In this document: positions 48,406 to 61,261 of the stretch, one piece after another
Position numbering within the stretch: position 1 is the first letter of the stretch
How the letters are laid out: every line of letters begins with the position of its first letter
From: Xylogone sp. PMI_703
Taxonomy: Eukaryota; Ascomycota; Leotiomycetes
Reading direction: 5' to 3'
Length of the DNA: 64,000 bases
Assembly (NCBI GenBank): GCA_021399445.1
Contig: JAJTUQ010000001.1
Coordinates: forward strand, 1,674,001 to 1,738,000
Notes under the pieces: generated by a model
What the model saw: the letters and a program-made list of their open reading frames with translations, nothing else
The model's database searches: none
Told to the model about the DNA's origin: nothing
Translations under genes and position numbers: made by a program

Positions 48406-51400
48406 TTATCTCTTCGGCCGGGCGGCACCACCACCTAAACGACCAAACTTGGACAACCCGGATCTCGATTTATGCATCTGCTGTTGAGAGCTGGCTGTTG
48501 GTGTAGTTACGGGTTCTTTGACGAGGCCTGCGGCTGGAACTGTTAATGGGGGCATATACGATCGGTTGTCTAAACCATCCCCTACGCGCATTTCACCCAA
48601 TCCAAGCCCATCATCTAGACTCGTACCAGCCCGGCGTGCGCCTCGAGCCTTTTCTTGAACACTTCTGAACTTTTCAAGCAATTCATTCCACCGAATACCA
48701 CCTTCGTCTCTGCCTTTCAATCGACTCGATCTATCAAAACTAGATGTGCTTGTATTCTGGGGAGGACTGGCTGTTGTCAGTAGTGCCTTCTATTTCTGAC
48801 TTGCACATATTTTCAGGTTGTTGATGTGTTAGGACCTTCCGCGTCTTGAAACCATCGTACTTACAGTCGAGGTGCAATGTGCAAATAGCCAATCGCGCTC
48901 ACGCTCTGGAGTCTGTTTTTCAGTGCTCCAAATGCAGAGGACTGCGGAAGGAGCATAAGCAAGCCGTAAAGGCACTTATATAGATGTGGGTATTTTTCTG
49001 GCTCGAGTAGCTGGAGTCGGAGATCTGTGATGGTTAGAGATAAGCTCAACTAAAAGAGTACTACAACTTACATGTGAATACGGGTGACTCGAGTAACTGA
49101 ACCAACTTGTCTATCTGAATTAACATATTGACCGTCATTTCAAGTTCAGCACTGCCTAGATTAGCTTCATTGATTATTATACATAGAAATATACATACAA
49201 GATCTGAAGAAGGTTATATGCTTGCTCATACGCTTGAGCTAGAAGACATAGGGAAAAGGTAGCTACGGCGTTGTAGCACCAGGACCTAAACAAGGCAACA
49301 AAGAAAGCCTGACCATCCTGTACGGCGTTAGCTAAAATATGACAGCGAGGGCCCAAGCTACCAACCTTGGTTTCAAGATTTCGTAATCTCTTGCGAAGTT
49401 CTGACAGTTCAGGGGCTGTGATAAGGTTGTTATTTAGGTTTTGAACCATGATACTAGCAAATTCAACGTCTTCCTCTTTTTCTATACAGTCTGCAAGTGT
49501 ACGATATATACGTTCAGCACTAAGATTAAAGCAGAGTTGCCGAATAATTAAGTTGCCTCTCGTCTCTAAGAGCTTTCGGTCAGTCGAAAAGAGCTGAAGC
49601 AGGCTCACCATAAAAGACGTAAAGTAATCATCCTCGCTATTTCTTGATATCTGAGAAAGAAGTTGCAGATCGCGAGTTACGACCGCCTCAGCCGGGTCCG
49701 AAAGCGTTTTGAGCAAGACAGGGAAGGTACCGTCGAAAGCTAAGACTTTCCGAGGCGCTTTTCTGTGTAGCATGAGTAGCCATGTTAAGGCTGCAACCCT
49801 TGTTGCTTCCTGGTCATTCAGGAATAGTAATGTTAAAGAGCTCACAGCAGCTGCATAGTCTAGATCGACCTGTGGTTGCGGTGGACTGACGACAGCAGGA
49901 GAAGTCTGCTGTGGTGGTGGAGTCTGCGATCCATGTTCTCGTTTGTCAAGGTCACGGACAGATGAAATAGAACCGCGAGGCCTTTCCGAAGAATCTCTTC
50001 TATCACTGGCATTATCTTTCGTAGCAGAGGCAAGAAGTTTCGAAGCAGCGGCAGAAGGTGTTTCCGAAGAAGCAATATCATCAGAAAGGGATACCACATA
50101 GTCCATTAAGGCCGTGTTAACTCCTGCAGCTGCATCCCGAATACTCTGCACGGTGCTCGCCATTGCTGGGAGAAGATGCTCCAGGATTGTAGGCGTAAAT
50201 GGAAGGACTTCCTCGGGACATATATCAAGGAATTCAAGAATCCAGCGTAAGGACTCTAGCAAGCATTCCTCCTCTGTTGAATGAGTAAGAGCATAGAATA
50301 TACGAGGGGTGGGGAATACCTGAGGAGTCTAAATTAGTCGTTAATATTACAAGAATATCCTTATAATGAATTTCGACATCTTGCCCCGGTATCCAGTCAT
50401 TGTCACTAACATCTTCGTCGACACCAGATTCATTATCCTCGGGGGCTATTTCGACACTATCGCTATCTATCGAATCGACTCGCTTCCGCTTCCCTTCACT
50501 ACGTGATTTGCGGCTCTCGTCAATGCCTTTTTTAACACGTGCTATTCGTTTTATCTCATTAAGGAACCTCTCTAGAGCATCCCGCGTAGTTACTTGGACG
50601 TCCCTATTTGTATCGCTGAGAAATTTGAAGAGCCCTCCCAGAAACTCTGGCAGATACGAGACAAGCTCAAGGTCAGGTATTGAATCTAGTAATGTAATCC
50701 AGCCAACCAGGAAAGTTCTCGTAAACGGATTCAGAACATGAATCCTCTCCTTCAGGAGAGGGATGAACCGTGCAAGAGAGAAGGCAGTAGGTAACTCTAT
50801 TGATTCCTTATCCATTTCTGAATCATCAGTGACTTGAAGGATAGAAACATAAGTAGCAGCGGATTCTGACACAATATCCTTGATTAGGCGATCCAGAAGC
50901 TCGGCTCCATTTTTCACTGACAGTTCAGAGTCTGCGCCAAGCTACGCATCGTTAGCAAGACCAATACTGGTTGACAGAGAGAGCGACGTACTTTACACAA
51001 TGCATCAAATATATCATTAAAATATGGCAATACTTCACCCTTTGCCACTTTGGCAATATTATACATGCTTTCGCAGGCATAGTAACGCACTCTGGCATCT
51101 TGATCTGTGAAACATGCAAGAACAGGAGGCACAATCTCATCTAGGTATCTCGCAAGTTCCTAGAAACAGGTCAGTACCATGAAAATCAGATTGAGACATA
51201 GTCATACTGGTCCTAAAGCAATGGCTGCTGCGGCCAAACCGATAAGGCCGCCATTTCTAGCATGAGGCTGGTGCACAGCATAGGCATACTCATTACAAAG
51301 CTGTTGAATGATTTTCTTAATCCTATCAAACTCTTTTTCTGCAACAAGCTGCCGAATAGCTCTCTCGAGCCTAAATAGCGCGTGAGTAGATTTATATGAC

Positions 51401-51488
51401 AGACATTTCGCAACACTTACTCTAAGGCTCCGACTTTCCGCTTGTCATATAACTTATCGTTCAAGGCACGTTGGATACCCGGATCCAT
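48406..51488 (-). CDS. VAC14: Vac14, scaffold of the PI(3,5)P2 kinase/phosphatase complex
   Basis: HEAT-repeat scaffold that holds Fab1 kinase and Fig4 phosphatase on the vacuole membrane. I read nine exons from [20 protein letters not shown] to the stop at 48406. Landmarks in order: [60 protein letters not shown], then an acidic, basic-flanked linker ([20 protein letters not shown]), TREGNL-like HEAT pairs ([20 protein letters not shown]), and the Fig4-binding region ([40 protein letters not shown]). The C-terminus has [20 protein letters not shown]. Several small 3' exons need the acceptors GGCAG at about 49155 and GCCAG at about 48765. Its stop lies 42 bp from that of the HAUS1-like gene. 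Confidence 0.92.
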
Positions 51489-52206
51489 ATTGTTGTCTAT
51501 TTCTCCTTCTGACACATATTATACGCCTAGGAATTCTAGACTCAAGCCAATTTAAAATGATCAAAATTCAATATACTCCAACTACGTAGCCTGAAGTGGG
51601 CAAAAAGAAGTAAAGTAGCAGCACACAGCGTCCTCGGACTATAGATGTTGGAAGGAGTAAAGTTAAATTTCTTGGCTCCGAGATTGCAACGTTGCGGCAG
51701 AATAATGTACCTCTGAAATCCAGGAGATAACTCTATAGAGCGTGTTTGCGAGAGAATTGTTCCGGAAGTACAGTAGTTGGAGGAGAGAGTTGGTTGCGGC
51801 CTTGCGGGTCATGGAACGTCACCAACGCCCAGCGCGGCTGTCGAATGATAGGCTCTCCGCCAGCCTCGCTTCAACATTCCACAGGAAGCTTGGACGCCAC
51901 CTGAGCTGTTGATAGCAGCCTCGTCCCTCAACGCCCTGGAATGCAGCATTGTCAGCTGTTACACATACGAGATACGCTACGAGGAGCAGATTAATCATCT
52001 TGCTTGAAGGATCTTGTATTTAATCAGTAATTTCATTCAGAGATCTAATTTAGTCATAAGTCGTTAGATTCTATGTTGAAGTGGTTTTTCAAACGATATA
52101 TCGAATTGAAATGTTCCCTGGTAATAGGCAAATTTAGTTGCGTAGCATTACTCTGGATAAGCATTCCCTCCAACATCCTAGCTGTGGAAGGTGAGGATAC
52201 TCATGC
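51489..52206. other. Intergenic upstream of VAC14
   Basis: 718 bp containing the VAC14 promoter and the 3' sequence of the desaturase gene. AT-rich toward 52000-52100. No gene seen. Confidence 0.4.
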
Positions 52207-53936
52207 TCAATGGCCATGTAGGAGGTCACCCCTCTCTGACACAACCTTCTGGCACTTTGCTAGGATCGTTGCCTGCCGTCCTACTTCGCCCAGCCTACCA
52301 ATCACTTCCTGGTTTCCATGTACAAATCCGTAGAGAGCATATGGAATGCCGACCTCATAACAGAACTCCTGTACAAGCTTCTGAGCACGCCGTAGATTAT
52401 GTCTTGGTATGCGAGGGTAGAGGTGGTGGATTGCCTGGAACTGAAGGCCACCATGGAAGAAATCAAGCCACTGGGGACAGTCAACATCCATTGTCGTCCG
52501 GAGCATCTTCTGGGGGAAAGACTCGTGTGGGCCGAGCTCCGACGTGCTCATTGCAAAGTGCGAGAGGGTTATCTGAACGTGCAACGGCATCGTAATCATG
52601 TGGCTTACCATGAGGAACGAGAAACGCGAACCCCATGTTGGAATCGTCTTGTAAAGTATTCCATAGCCAAACCAGTACCAAAAGAATACCTGTCCTGCAA
52701 TTTCAAACCATCGATGCCACCAAGCACGGCCCTTCTTGGGACTTCGACCGCTGAGGAGAAACTCCCAAGAGAGAAAGTATAAGTTGAATCGTCCAAATGT
52801 AAGAATAGGATAATATAGATATGCTTGATATGGCAATAGAATCTGCGCCAGTCTATCATAAGGCATTATTCGTTCATAATACGTTGACCGCAATGACTCT
52901 AGAAATCTATGCGAAATAGCGAAAAAAGGAAGATGCTCGATATCGGGATCGTGTTCTGGAGAGTTCGTTACAATATGATGGACATTGTGGTTATGCTTCC
53001 ACCATCCTACGGAGAGGCCTCCAATATAGTCTGCGATTACCATACCGATGATAGAGTCAATCTGGAAGTTATGGGTGATCCCCATGTGACCTGCATCATG
53101 GACTGTGAAAACTAACTGATGCCAGAGACATCCAAGGAATAATCCGCTTAAAGTGTACCATCCCAGCTTTAAGAAGAGAAGAAACATGCAAAAGAGAAAT
53201 GAGTAGCGAATACTTTCGATACCATACGCCATATAATTGCAATCATACAGATGCTCAACATGGAGGCGCTGATTAAGGAGGCGATACTTTGAAACAATTG
53301 CCTCCTGGGTATCTGGATCTAACGGGGGATACTTGGAAATATCTAGATCAATCTGCTGCTTGGTTATCACATCGAGGTGGGATAGACCATCTGATTCATC
53401 GGCAACTGATGAAATTGTAGAGGCTGAGGAGGAAGGTGAAGAAGCACTACCGAGGTTTCGATGTCTGACGGTAGACTCCTCCGCATCGAAGACCGGTGAT
53501 GGGGGCCTCGATGTCACGGGACTAGATTGCTGTGTCTCCGATGTCTCTTCCTTCTCGGTATCCGACTGGCACTCGATGTAAGGTCGAAACTTCCCTCCCT
53601 GAATGGGTGGTACGAAATTCCTCCATCGGCCTTCTATCCTACCAATTCGATACTTCAGCATCATCTGCTTCGCCTCGCTGGAATGTAGCCTATCGCAATC
53701 ATCAATAAGCCTTCGTCAACTGCTTGCATTGCGGCACGATCATACACAGTAACCTCATCTGTAGCATCCCTGCCTATCATGTGCTGGACGGCCTTCTGTC
53801 CACCGGGATGGTATTTGAGAAAGGGGTCCACCTTGAGGACATTTTGGTCGACGATGATGATGGTTCTCCCTTCAGCTATCAGGCCCTCTATCTGCCTCCG
53901 GGAGAGGACGGGCAAGTCAACATTGGCGGGAGCCAT
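52207..53936 (-). CDS. Delta-8 sphingolipid desaturase with N-terminal cytochrome b5 domain
   Basis: Inserts the 8-trans double bond in the long-chain base of fungal glucosylceramide, in the ER. Exons 53936-53746 and 53677-52207 sum to 1662 nt (553 residues). The cytochrome b5 domain (heme His in KYHPGGQKAVQHMIGRDATD) is N-terminal. After a linker (YRIGRIEGRWRNFVPPIQGG) and a Ser/Glu-rich insert come the three His boxes: HDAGH, HNVHH and QAIHH (in FQAIHHLYPRIPRHN). Several hydrophobic spans flank them. The two halves are in different frames; a 68-nt intron with donor GTATGA at 53745 and acceptor CCAG at 53678 joins them without loss of frame. The lipid substrate is inferred from the family. 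Confidence 0.85.
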
Positions 53937-55359
53937 GTGGTAAAGAGCCAGGCGGATACAAGCCTGAGCAACACGGGATCAAACAGGGAGCGATGGGCGG
54001 CTGCACTGTGTCGAGCAACATACAATCGATCTGGTGCAGGTAAGAAGTAGGAATGGGAACAGGAAAACAAGCTTGGAGGGGGGAAGCTCTGTATAACGAG
54101 CACACACCAGCACGCCTCGTCAGGAGTGGTGCTTGTTCCTGAGGCTGCGGGCTTGCTACCCACAAATTAAATGTGCTCGTTCCGCTTTTTGGCTATGCTT
54201 CCCCCTTGTCCAGTGCTTTGGCCCATGCGGACGTCAACCCCGAGGGCAGCGCTTGTCAATCCATCAACCATCAACCATCAACTGTCAATCCATCACCTCA
54301 CCTCTCCTGGGTTATGGACACAGCGATAATATATATTCGTCGCTCCTCATGAAAAAGTAATTCATGAGTTGCCTGATATAGTTGTATAAGCAATGGCTCA
54401 GACTGCTTCAGGAATGTAGGCGTGTTGCATTCGCATCATGGTTTGGCCGTCAAATCCCGTCCACAGCCATGAGCACTTGCTAGTATTATGTACGGTATGT
54501 TACCAGCTTGAGAAACGTGCGCTCGGTGACCATCGATAGCCTATGATCCTCTCGTTGAGATTGGATAATGTTGCTGGTGATGCCATGCTCAGGTATACTT
54601 TCTTTGAACTTTCCTTCAATCTCTGTAGCCTCGTGTTCAAAATTCTGCATCCTGCAGTCTACCTCAACGCCATTGCTATGGTGTATTCCAAGGGCAGTAG
54701 GCATAAGTAGGCTGACCTGAGCTTTATCCTTATTGGCCTGGGTCACCCCTATGGACAGAGACTCTCATGACTTCTCGCGTGTTTTCTTGGATGATGGGCG
54801 CCTTGAGCTTCTTCAAAGGCTATCAGGATAGCCATCGGGTACGCACAGAGCTGCATCTTAAACATCCAGCGGTGTAGGAGACTGACGCCCGGCCTGAGTG
54901 AGGGAGTGAGTGGGAGTGTGCAATATGTTTTTCCCTGCGAAAGTCCGGCGGATTCATACTGTGGACAGAGTCTTGTGTGCAACTAGCTTGCGTACAGGGC
55001 TGTTCCTTTACGTTAATCAGACACTTGTAGCAGGCCTGCCCTTTCATGGTGAGACCGATCTCGTTGATCAAGGATCTCAGTCTACTGGATTTGATCAAAC
55101 CAACTAGAAATGACGGGCCGGTTGCCAAAAGGAGGAACATAATCCCATCTACAAACTTTCCAGAAATACACTTCCCGGGAAAAGGTAATACAATGACGAC
55201 AGATGTTACAATGTTACACATAAACCGAGAGATCAATTCTCCATGCAACAGCAGCTTGTCATTAGTGAAGATAAGAGCGCAATCAAAGACTATCTACAAG
55301 GCCATTGTTCCCTTCAAACAACCAGTCTCATCAATATTATCCATAAACAACTAACCGGT
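53937..55359. other. Intergenic with unresolved minus-strand reading frames
   Basis: 1.4 kb upstream of the desaturase. Around 54256-54297 CATCAACCATCAACTGTC-like units repeat. Minus-strand open stretches at 54486-54746 and about 54990-55250 look protein-like in part but could not be joined into a model or recognised (see findings). Confidence 0.4.
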
Positions 55360-55889
55360 ATGGCGTATGTTTATCCTTACAGAAGCCGAGCAGCTCTCGA
55401 CAGCAACTTTCTTGGAGGCTATCTTCAGCGCAGCAATGTGTATAATGGCTACGGACTCGCCAGCCGCGCTGGACAATACGAATATTATGATCCATATGGC
55501 TCCTGCACTTCAATAATCACAGGCTACGGTCTTTGCTCCAGATGTGCGGATTACGAGGAGTTGCTTGTCCATACCATCCCAGATCTCATGTATGCCTGTG
55601 GGTGTGATGATCCTGAATGCGATAACTATGATCGCAAACAGGCTGCAATGAACAGTTTGGCCTTTAGCAGGTCGGTAATCCAGAAGTGATATTGTAATAT
55701 TCCCAGGGCTCACTACAGCTGGTTATTAGGGCTGCTCTAGGTGGCGCTGGTTATGGCTCTTATTCCCCTCTTGCAGGCAACACTCTCTTCAGTCCCGGAC
55801 TCCCGAAGTTGGGAGGTTTACCACGAAGAGCACGTGGTCTTATAGGAGGATATTTTTCACCAAGACCACTTAGGTGGTTGAATATCTAG
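55360..55889 (+). CDS. Unidentified 156-residue protein with six cysteines, Tyr/Gly-rich
   Basis: Not recognised. Two exons, 55360-55670 and 55730-55889, with a 59-nt GT-AG intron (donor GTCGGT), sum to 471 nt and end in a proper stop. The N-terminus is Tyr/Arg-rich (MAYVYPYRSRAALDSNFLGG) and has no signal peptide. Repeated NGYGL/TGYGL-like pieces occur. Six Cys are at 49, 59, 62, 80, 82 and 87, giving CSRC and CGCDDPEC, a layout that could bind zinc. The second exon is Gly/Pro/Arg-rich (GGAGYGSYSPLAGNTLFSPG; LPRRARGLIGGYFSPRPLRW). Splicing is supported by continued composition and frame, but the weak donor and absence of a known family keep confidence moderate. Confidence 0.5.
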
Positions 55890-56141
55890 CATGGCCAATT
55901 TCTATTGGGAAGATATAGCATTAGGCTCTTGAGCTATGACAGATGATAGCTGGAGGGTTCTCAACTGGTACAAGGAATTCCTAGCGGCCAACTTAATAAT
56001 TTTATGAGCCGCAGCTCATCTTATATATTATTATCTTACATGGGAGACACAAGCTCCAAGTCTATTCTTACTGAACTCAAGCCCGTGATCCCCCAAAGAG
56101 GACAGCCAAGAACTCCCACTCCCACTACTGACTTAACCCCT

Positions 56142-57886
56142 CTAGAAGTGTATGGCCTTTGAGTAAGTTGCCATGGCTGCTTCTTTGAATGCTTCAGCAA
56201 GGGTTGGGTGAGCGTGACATGTTCGTGCGACATCCTCGCTGGAGGCTCCATATTCAATTGCCAAAGCACCCTCCGCAATCATTTCACCAGCATTGGGCCC
56301 AATGATGTGAGCTCCCAGAATTCTGTCAGTCTCCGCGTCGGCAAGGATTTTGACGAAGCCGTCCGTGTCGAGATTTGTCTTTGCCCTTGAATTGGCAGAG
56401 AAAGGGAAGTTGCCGACCTTGTATTTCACTCCGGCGCTCTTCAGATCTTCTTCGCTCTGGCCGACCCACGCAACTTCGGGGTGGGTATACATAACAGATG
56501 GAATAACTCCGTAGTTGACATGGCCGTAGCCTTTCTTGATCCACTCAACCGCAGCAACACCTTCCTCTTCAGCCTTGTGAGCTAGCATAGGCCCGAAGGT
56601 GCAGTCACCGATAACACGGATGTGGGGATGCTTCGTTCGATACTCGGAATCAATAACCAATCGCTTCTTATCATCAATCTCCAGCCCAATATTCTCTAAG
56701 CCGAGGCCGGCAGTGTATGGCCGTCGTCCGATAGCCACCAAAACAACGTCTGCTTCTAACTTCGGTCTGTTAGGATATTGAGTGTCTGCTAGTGGGATGT
56801 GGATGACTTACAGTCTCATTCTTGCCCCCCTTAGCCGCTTCGACCTCGAGCTTGATCTTGTCGCCGCTCGCATCACCTCCCGTAACTTTTGTATTGAGCT
56901 TGAAATCAATGCCTTGCTTCTTGAGGAGTTTCTGCGACTGCTTGGCAATCTCGGAGTCCATTCCTGGTCCACCAATCTGGCCAAGGAACTCTACCACTGT
57001 AACCTTAGCTCCCAGTCTAGACCATACAGATCCCATCTCAAGTCCAATGATGCCACCGCCGATGACGACCATGGACTCGGGTACTTTTTCTAACGAAAGA
57101 GCCCCAGTACTGGTAACAATACGCTTCTCGTCGATCTCGAGTCCCGGGAAGGGTGTCGCTTCACTACCGGTAGCAATGATTATGTTTTTACCGGATATTG
57201 TTGTCTCCCCTCCATCATTGAGATCGACCTTAACGTTGTGCTCGTCGACGAAGGATCCAGTTCCCTTAAGATATTCCACGTTGTTCTTTTTGAACAGAAA
57301 CTCAATACCTTTCGTTAGACCAGTGACAGCAGTGTCCTTAGCTTTCATCATGTTTGCCAGGTTAACTGATACTTCTCCAACATCGATACCTCGGTTTTTA
57401 GTGTCATGCTTGATAGTGTGGTAGAGATGCGAGTTGTTGAGAAGGGCTTTCGAAGGGATACATCCAACATTCAGACATGTACCTCCGAGTGCTCCACGCT
57501 TCTCAATACAAGTAACCTGGATTCATGTCAGAATAACAATTTTGCCCACCTATAGTTGAGAGTAATACCTTCATGCCTTCCTGGCCGGCCTTAATGGCAG
57601 CAACATAGCCAGCTACGCCACCTCCAATTATGACCAAATCACGCTCCTCTACACAATGTCAACTATGATACTCCACAGTAAACTGCAATACATAACTCAC
57701 CCGACTCCGTAGCATAAGATCGCCTTGAGTGCCTCGCAATGGCTGAGGGGGCGACTACGGATGGAAGGCTGTTGGCTTGGTCAGTGAGTGTTCAAATAGG
57801 GATTGAAATTGGATCGTGGCATACGAAGACTGCTGCTTGAAAGCAGATCTTGCGACCGCTCGAGGCGTTAATAAACTTCTAAGCAT
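56142..57886 (-). CDS. LPD1: Dihydrolipoamide dehydrogenase, E3 (mitochondrial)
   Basis: FAD flavoprotein reoxidising lipoyl groups of pyruvate, 2-oxoglutarate and branched-chain dehydrogenases and of glycine decarboxylase, with NAD+. The presequence [20 protein letters not shown] spans the first small exon. FAD-binding [20 protein letters not shown] and the redox disulfide [14 protein letters not shown] are intact. The NAD domain has [20 protein letters not shown]. An intron near 56768-56807 joins GGKNET to [14 protein letters not shown]. The C-terminal interface holds the His-Glu pair in [19 protein letters not shown]. About five exons. The stop is at 56142. Confidence 0.96.
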
Positions 57887-58318
57887 CTTTTCTGGGGAGT
57901 TGATGACAGTGTCAACGACGACTGGAGAGCTTCGGGTGGATGTGGTGTTTGACGAGGATATTTTGGCGACAGCTTCGGCAATGATTACATAAGAGCGGTT
58001 ATCTGCGGTGCGTGCCGATTGTCGGGCAGGTACGGAGTGTCGGGAGCGTAGAGGCCGGTTACAGCAACATTCTTTGCACGAGTACCTTACTAGCTAACTT
58101 TGCGTAATAGGTACTTTACGAATACATCATACCTATGTAGGGTGCAAGCCGGTCCCATGACCGGTTATATCTCTGGCATAATGGCGAAGAATCTGAAGAG
58201 CTTACTAGATATACACATATAGAGGGGCATGCCACTTCAAGCTATATCCTCTACTAGCAGAATTAGGCAGATAACCATCCACAATCCGGAGGTACAAGCA
58301 CATCTATTAAATTTCAAC
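57887..58318. other. Intergenic, LPD1 promoter and SGD1 3' sequence
   Basis: 432 bp between the LPD1 start and the SGD1 stop on the same strand. No further feature seen. Confidence 0.4.
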
Positions 58319-61047
58319 TCAAGTAGCAGTAACATCTTCTGCCATGAGCGCCTCTAAAATTTTCCCGGCTACCTTACAAGCCCATTTCACGGTTTCCTTT
58401 TCTTGTTTCCCTCCAGCTATATCTGTCTTTGCAACAACCTTCTTTAAAAAGTATTGTAATTCTGCAGTCAGCTGGGGGGTATCTTTGACTTTAAGAAAGA
58501 TATTCTCAACTGCTTTCTCATCTCTCTGCCCTTTTGCCAGCCGCTGTGACTGCAGAAGAATAGTAATAATCAAGACTTCCACAAATATCTTTGTTTTTGG
58601 TTGCAGATAAGTCATGTTAAGGTTCTTGAGCACCTTTAAACCAAGACCTCCTTCTACAACTAGTACACTGTACATTTTGGAGAGGTTGACGATATGCCGT
58701 GTATCTAGCGTATCTCCGCTATCTTCATCTTGAGCCATGGCATCTTCGTCGTCTGTTTCGCCCATTCTTTTGAATAAATCCCACAATGCGAATTGAAATG
58801 CCATCTTAAGCCTTCGGTCTCCGCAAAGTTTCTTCGCAATAAGAGTATAGTAAGGATTGTAGGCCTTCTCCGCTCCAGAACAGTGAATCAGCACCTGTGG
58901 AATTTCAAGTTCTTGAGCCCTTTTAAGTTTAAGCTTCATGAGATGCAGATATGCATCTTGGAAATCTGTTGCAGACATAATAGTGACGAATATTGCGCGG
59001 CGGACATCTGTATTCATTCGTTGTTCTCGTGCTAGTTGAAGAAGATCAGTGGTGCCCTCGTCGGTATCGGATGGAGCAATCGCGGTTTGCTCAGCTTTAG
59101 AGGCCGAGTTCCTGTTTGATAATTCGTCTTTCTCTTCAGCAGTATTGCCAGCCCAGCTTGCTCCAACCAGCCACCACTTTCCCTTTTTATCAGATTCACG
59201 GATATCTTTGAGTCCAATTCTTAATGGTTCACTACCCTTAATGCTCCGAGAATTTAAGGATCCAAGAGTTTTTTTCATTCGTACTGTATGCTCTGATGTA
59301 ACAGCAGAAGCAGCTCCGCCAGCTTTCATACGATTGTTTTTTAGGTCATTGATCGTTTCAATCATGAATTTCGTTCGAACTGATATCTTTTCTTCACCAC
59401 CAGCGCTAGCAACCGCTGGTCTAAGCATTGTAACAATATCCTTCAGTGACGAAGGGTCATCTTGCCGAAGCTGGGGACCTGATATACGTATTATCTTGAG
59501 CAACAATTCCGCGTTGAGCTCGGAAAGCATTTCTAGAAATAGCCTTATATAATCAAAAATCAGATTGCTTCCTACAACTTGAAAGTTATACATCTCTGCG
59601 AGCAGAGTGATAAGATTTGAGGTCTCCTTGGATGTCTCGGACGTTGCTATGGCAGGGCCATCAAGATTGAATGCTCCAACTCGTTTATAATGTTCATCAA
59701 AGAGCTCCACGAGCCGTTGTATGATCTGGGCGCCAAAATCGGTGCCTATAACTTTATATATCGCAGCTATGAAACCTGCGGGAAGAATGATAAGAGTGTC
59801 TGGCAAGCTTGTAGGCTCACAAACTGATATCAATAGCAGGTCAACTAGCGTTGATGTGACATGCTGCCGTGGATTATTGCGATAAATACCCTCAATTTCA
59901 CCGAGTATGGATATTAAGTTGGCTTCTGTTAATCTGTTTACAAGTCCCTGACATTGTCGACGGAGACGTGTCAAAAGTTCTGCATCCGAAGATGCTGGTT
60001 TTCTCAAGGATGGCGGTATATACTTTCCTTGAGAGGCAGTACCTGAAGGCGCAGGCGCAACGTAAGGATTTTCTCGAACGCGTTGCGGAGGACGACGCTC
60101 TACTGAGTCTTCAGAATCTCCATCTCCATCTTCGCCTTCGTCTTCACCTTCATCTTCTGAATCAAATCCTTCAAAATCATCCTCAGGGTTAAATGTTTCT
60201 TCTCCATCATCGGGTTCGCTCGTGCCCTCTTCGGAAATATCGTCAGGAAACTCGTCTCCCTCTATTGACATCCCAGATTCAGATTCGGCTTCCGATCCTG
60301 CATCCTCACCATCAAGATCAGACTCAGATTCACTACCACTTTCATCCAGATCGGATTGTCCAGTCTTAGCACGAGCCTGAGCCTGAGCCTCTCTTCTCTT
60401 TCGATTAAGCCAGGCATCCCCTTCAGCTACGTCTTTCGTCCCCTCGGAATCGCCATCATCATCCAGTCCTTCAAGAAGCTCATCGAGCCCGTCATCCTGA
60501 AAAGCTTTTGGAAGTTTCTTTTTTCCTTTCAAACCCAGCAATTTCTCTAGGGCGGCTATCTCTGCGTCGTCCTCCGCCAGTTTATCTCTAACGGTCCTCG
60601 AAAGTCTTAGAGAATTGGGTATCTTCTCAGAATCATCGCCGTTCGCGGAAGATGGGGGTTCTTCTTTCTTCGTACGTTTTAAAATTGACTTCGGCTTCTG
60701 TGCAGCAGGATTCTCTCGCCGAGTTTCTTCAGGCGTTGGAGAAGGCAACCTCTCTTCCGCTATGGATCCATCATAGATATCGTCATCCGCCGAAGTTGAA
60801 AATTTTTGCTTCTTCCGCGGTGGTTCTCCATGCCTCTGCGCCTTCCTCTGCTGTCGCTCTGCTTTGCGCAATTCCTTGCGTGACCCTACTCGTGTACCTC
60901 TCGATTTTCTATTCCGAGAAAAGGCTTCTAGGCAAAAATTAGTATTCTACAGTGGCAATTTAGAAACTTAGAGGGTGCCTTACCTGGGCCACCCAATTCT
61001 TCAATTAGTCTTGCCGGCAGCTTTAACTGGCGCTGCTTTGGTGCCAT
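58319..61047 (-). CDS. SGD1: Sgd1/NOM1-like nucleolar MIF4G-MA3 protein
   Basis: Nucleolar factor of 18S rRNA maturation; the vertebrate NOM1 recruits PP1 and eIF4AIII. Exons 61047-60984 and 60927-58319 sum to 2673 nt (890 residues). The first exon encodes MAPKQRQLKLPARLIEELGG and joins to the conserved AFSRNRKSRGTRVGSRKELR. Long acidic stretches follow (residues about 130-280). The MIF4G domain starts near LLTRLRRQCQGLVNRLTEAN. The MA3 domain covers DVRRAIFVTIMSATDFQDAY and NPYYTLIAKKLCGDRRLKMA. Divergent from SRP14 with a 214-bp spacer. Confidence 0.92.
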
Positions 61048-61261
61048 TGCAGCCCTGGTTATCTTGGATGGAAAATCGCTGTTCTACCCAGAAATTTGTA
61101 GCTGCACAGGGGTGGCTTTCCCGCCGCTACAACGTAAGGCCGGCGTCCTAGGCGTGGGGTCGCGTAGAGAACCCCACCAATCTTCGACTTGAGCGTCACC
61201 ACACAAAACCCAAATCGCACCTCACCTCGAGGAACGAGATTTAGAGAGAAGCTCTGCAGAG

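Noticed and set aside
52207..53936. Desaturase as a pseudogene because of the frame change after the b5 domain
   Set aside because: A normal-sized GT-AG intron restores frame, and heme and His-box residues are all intact.
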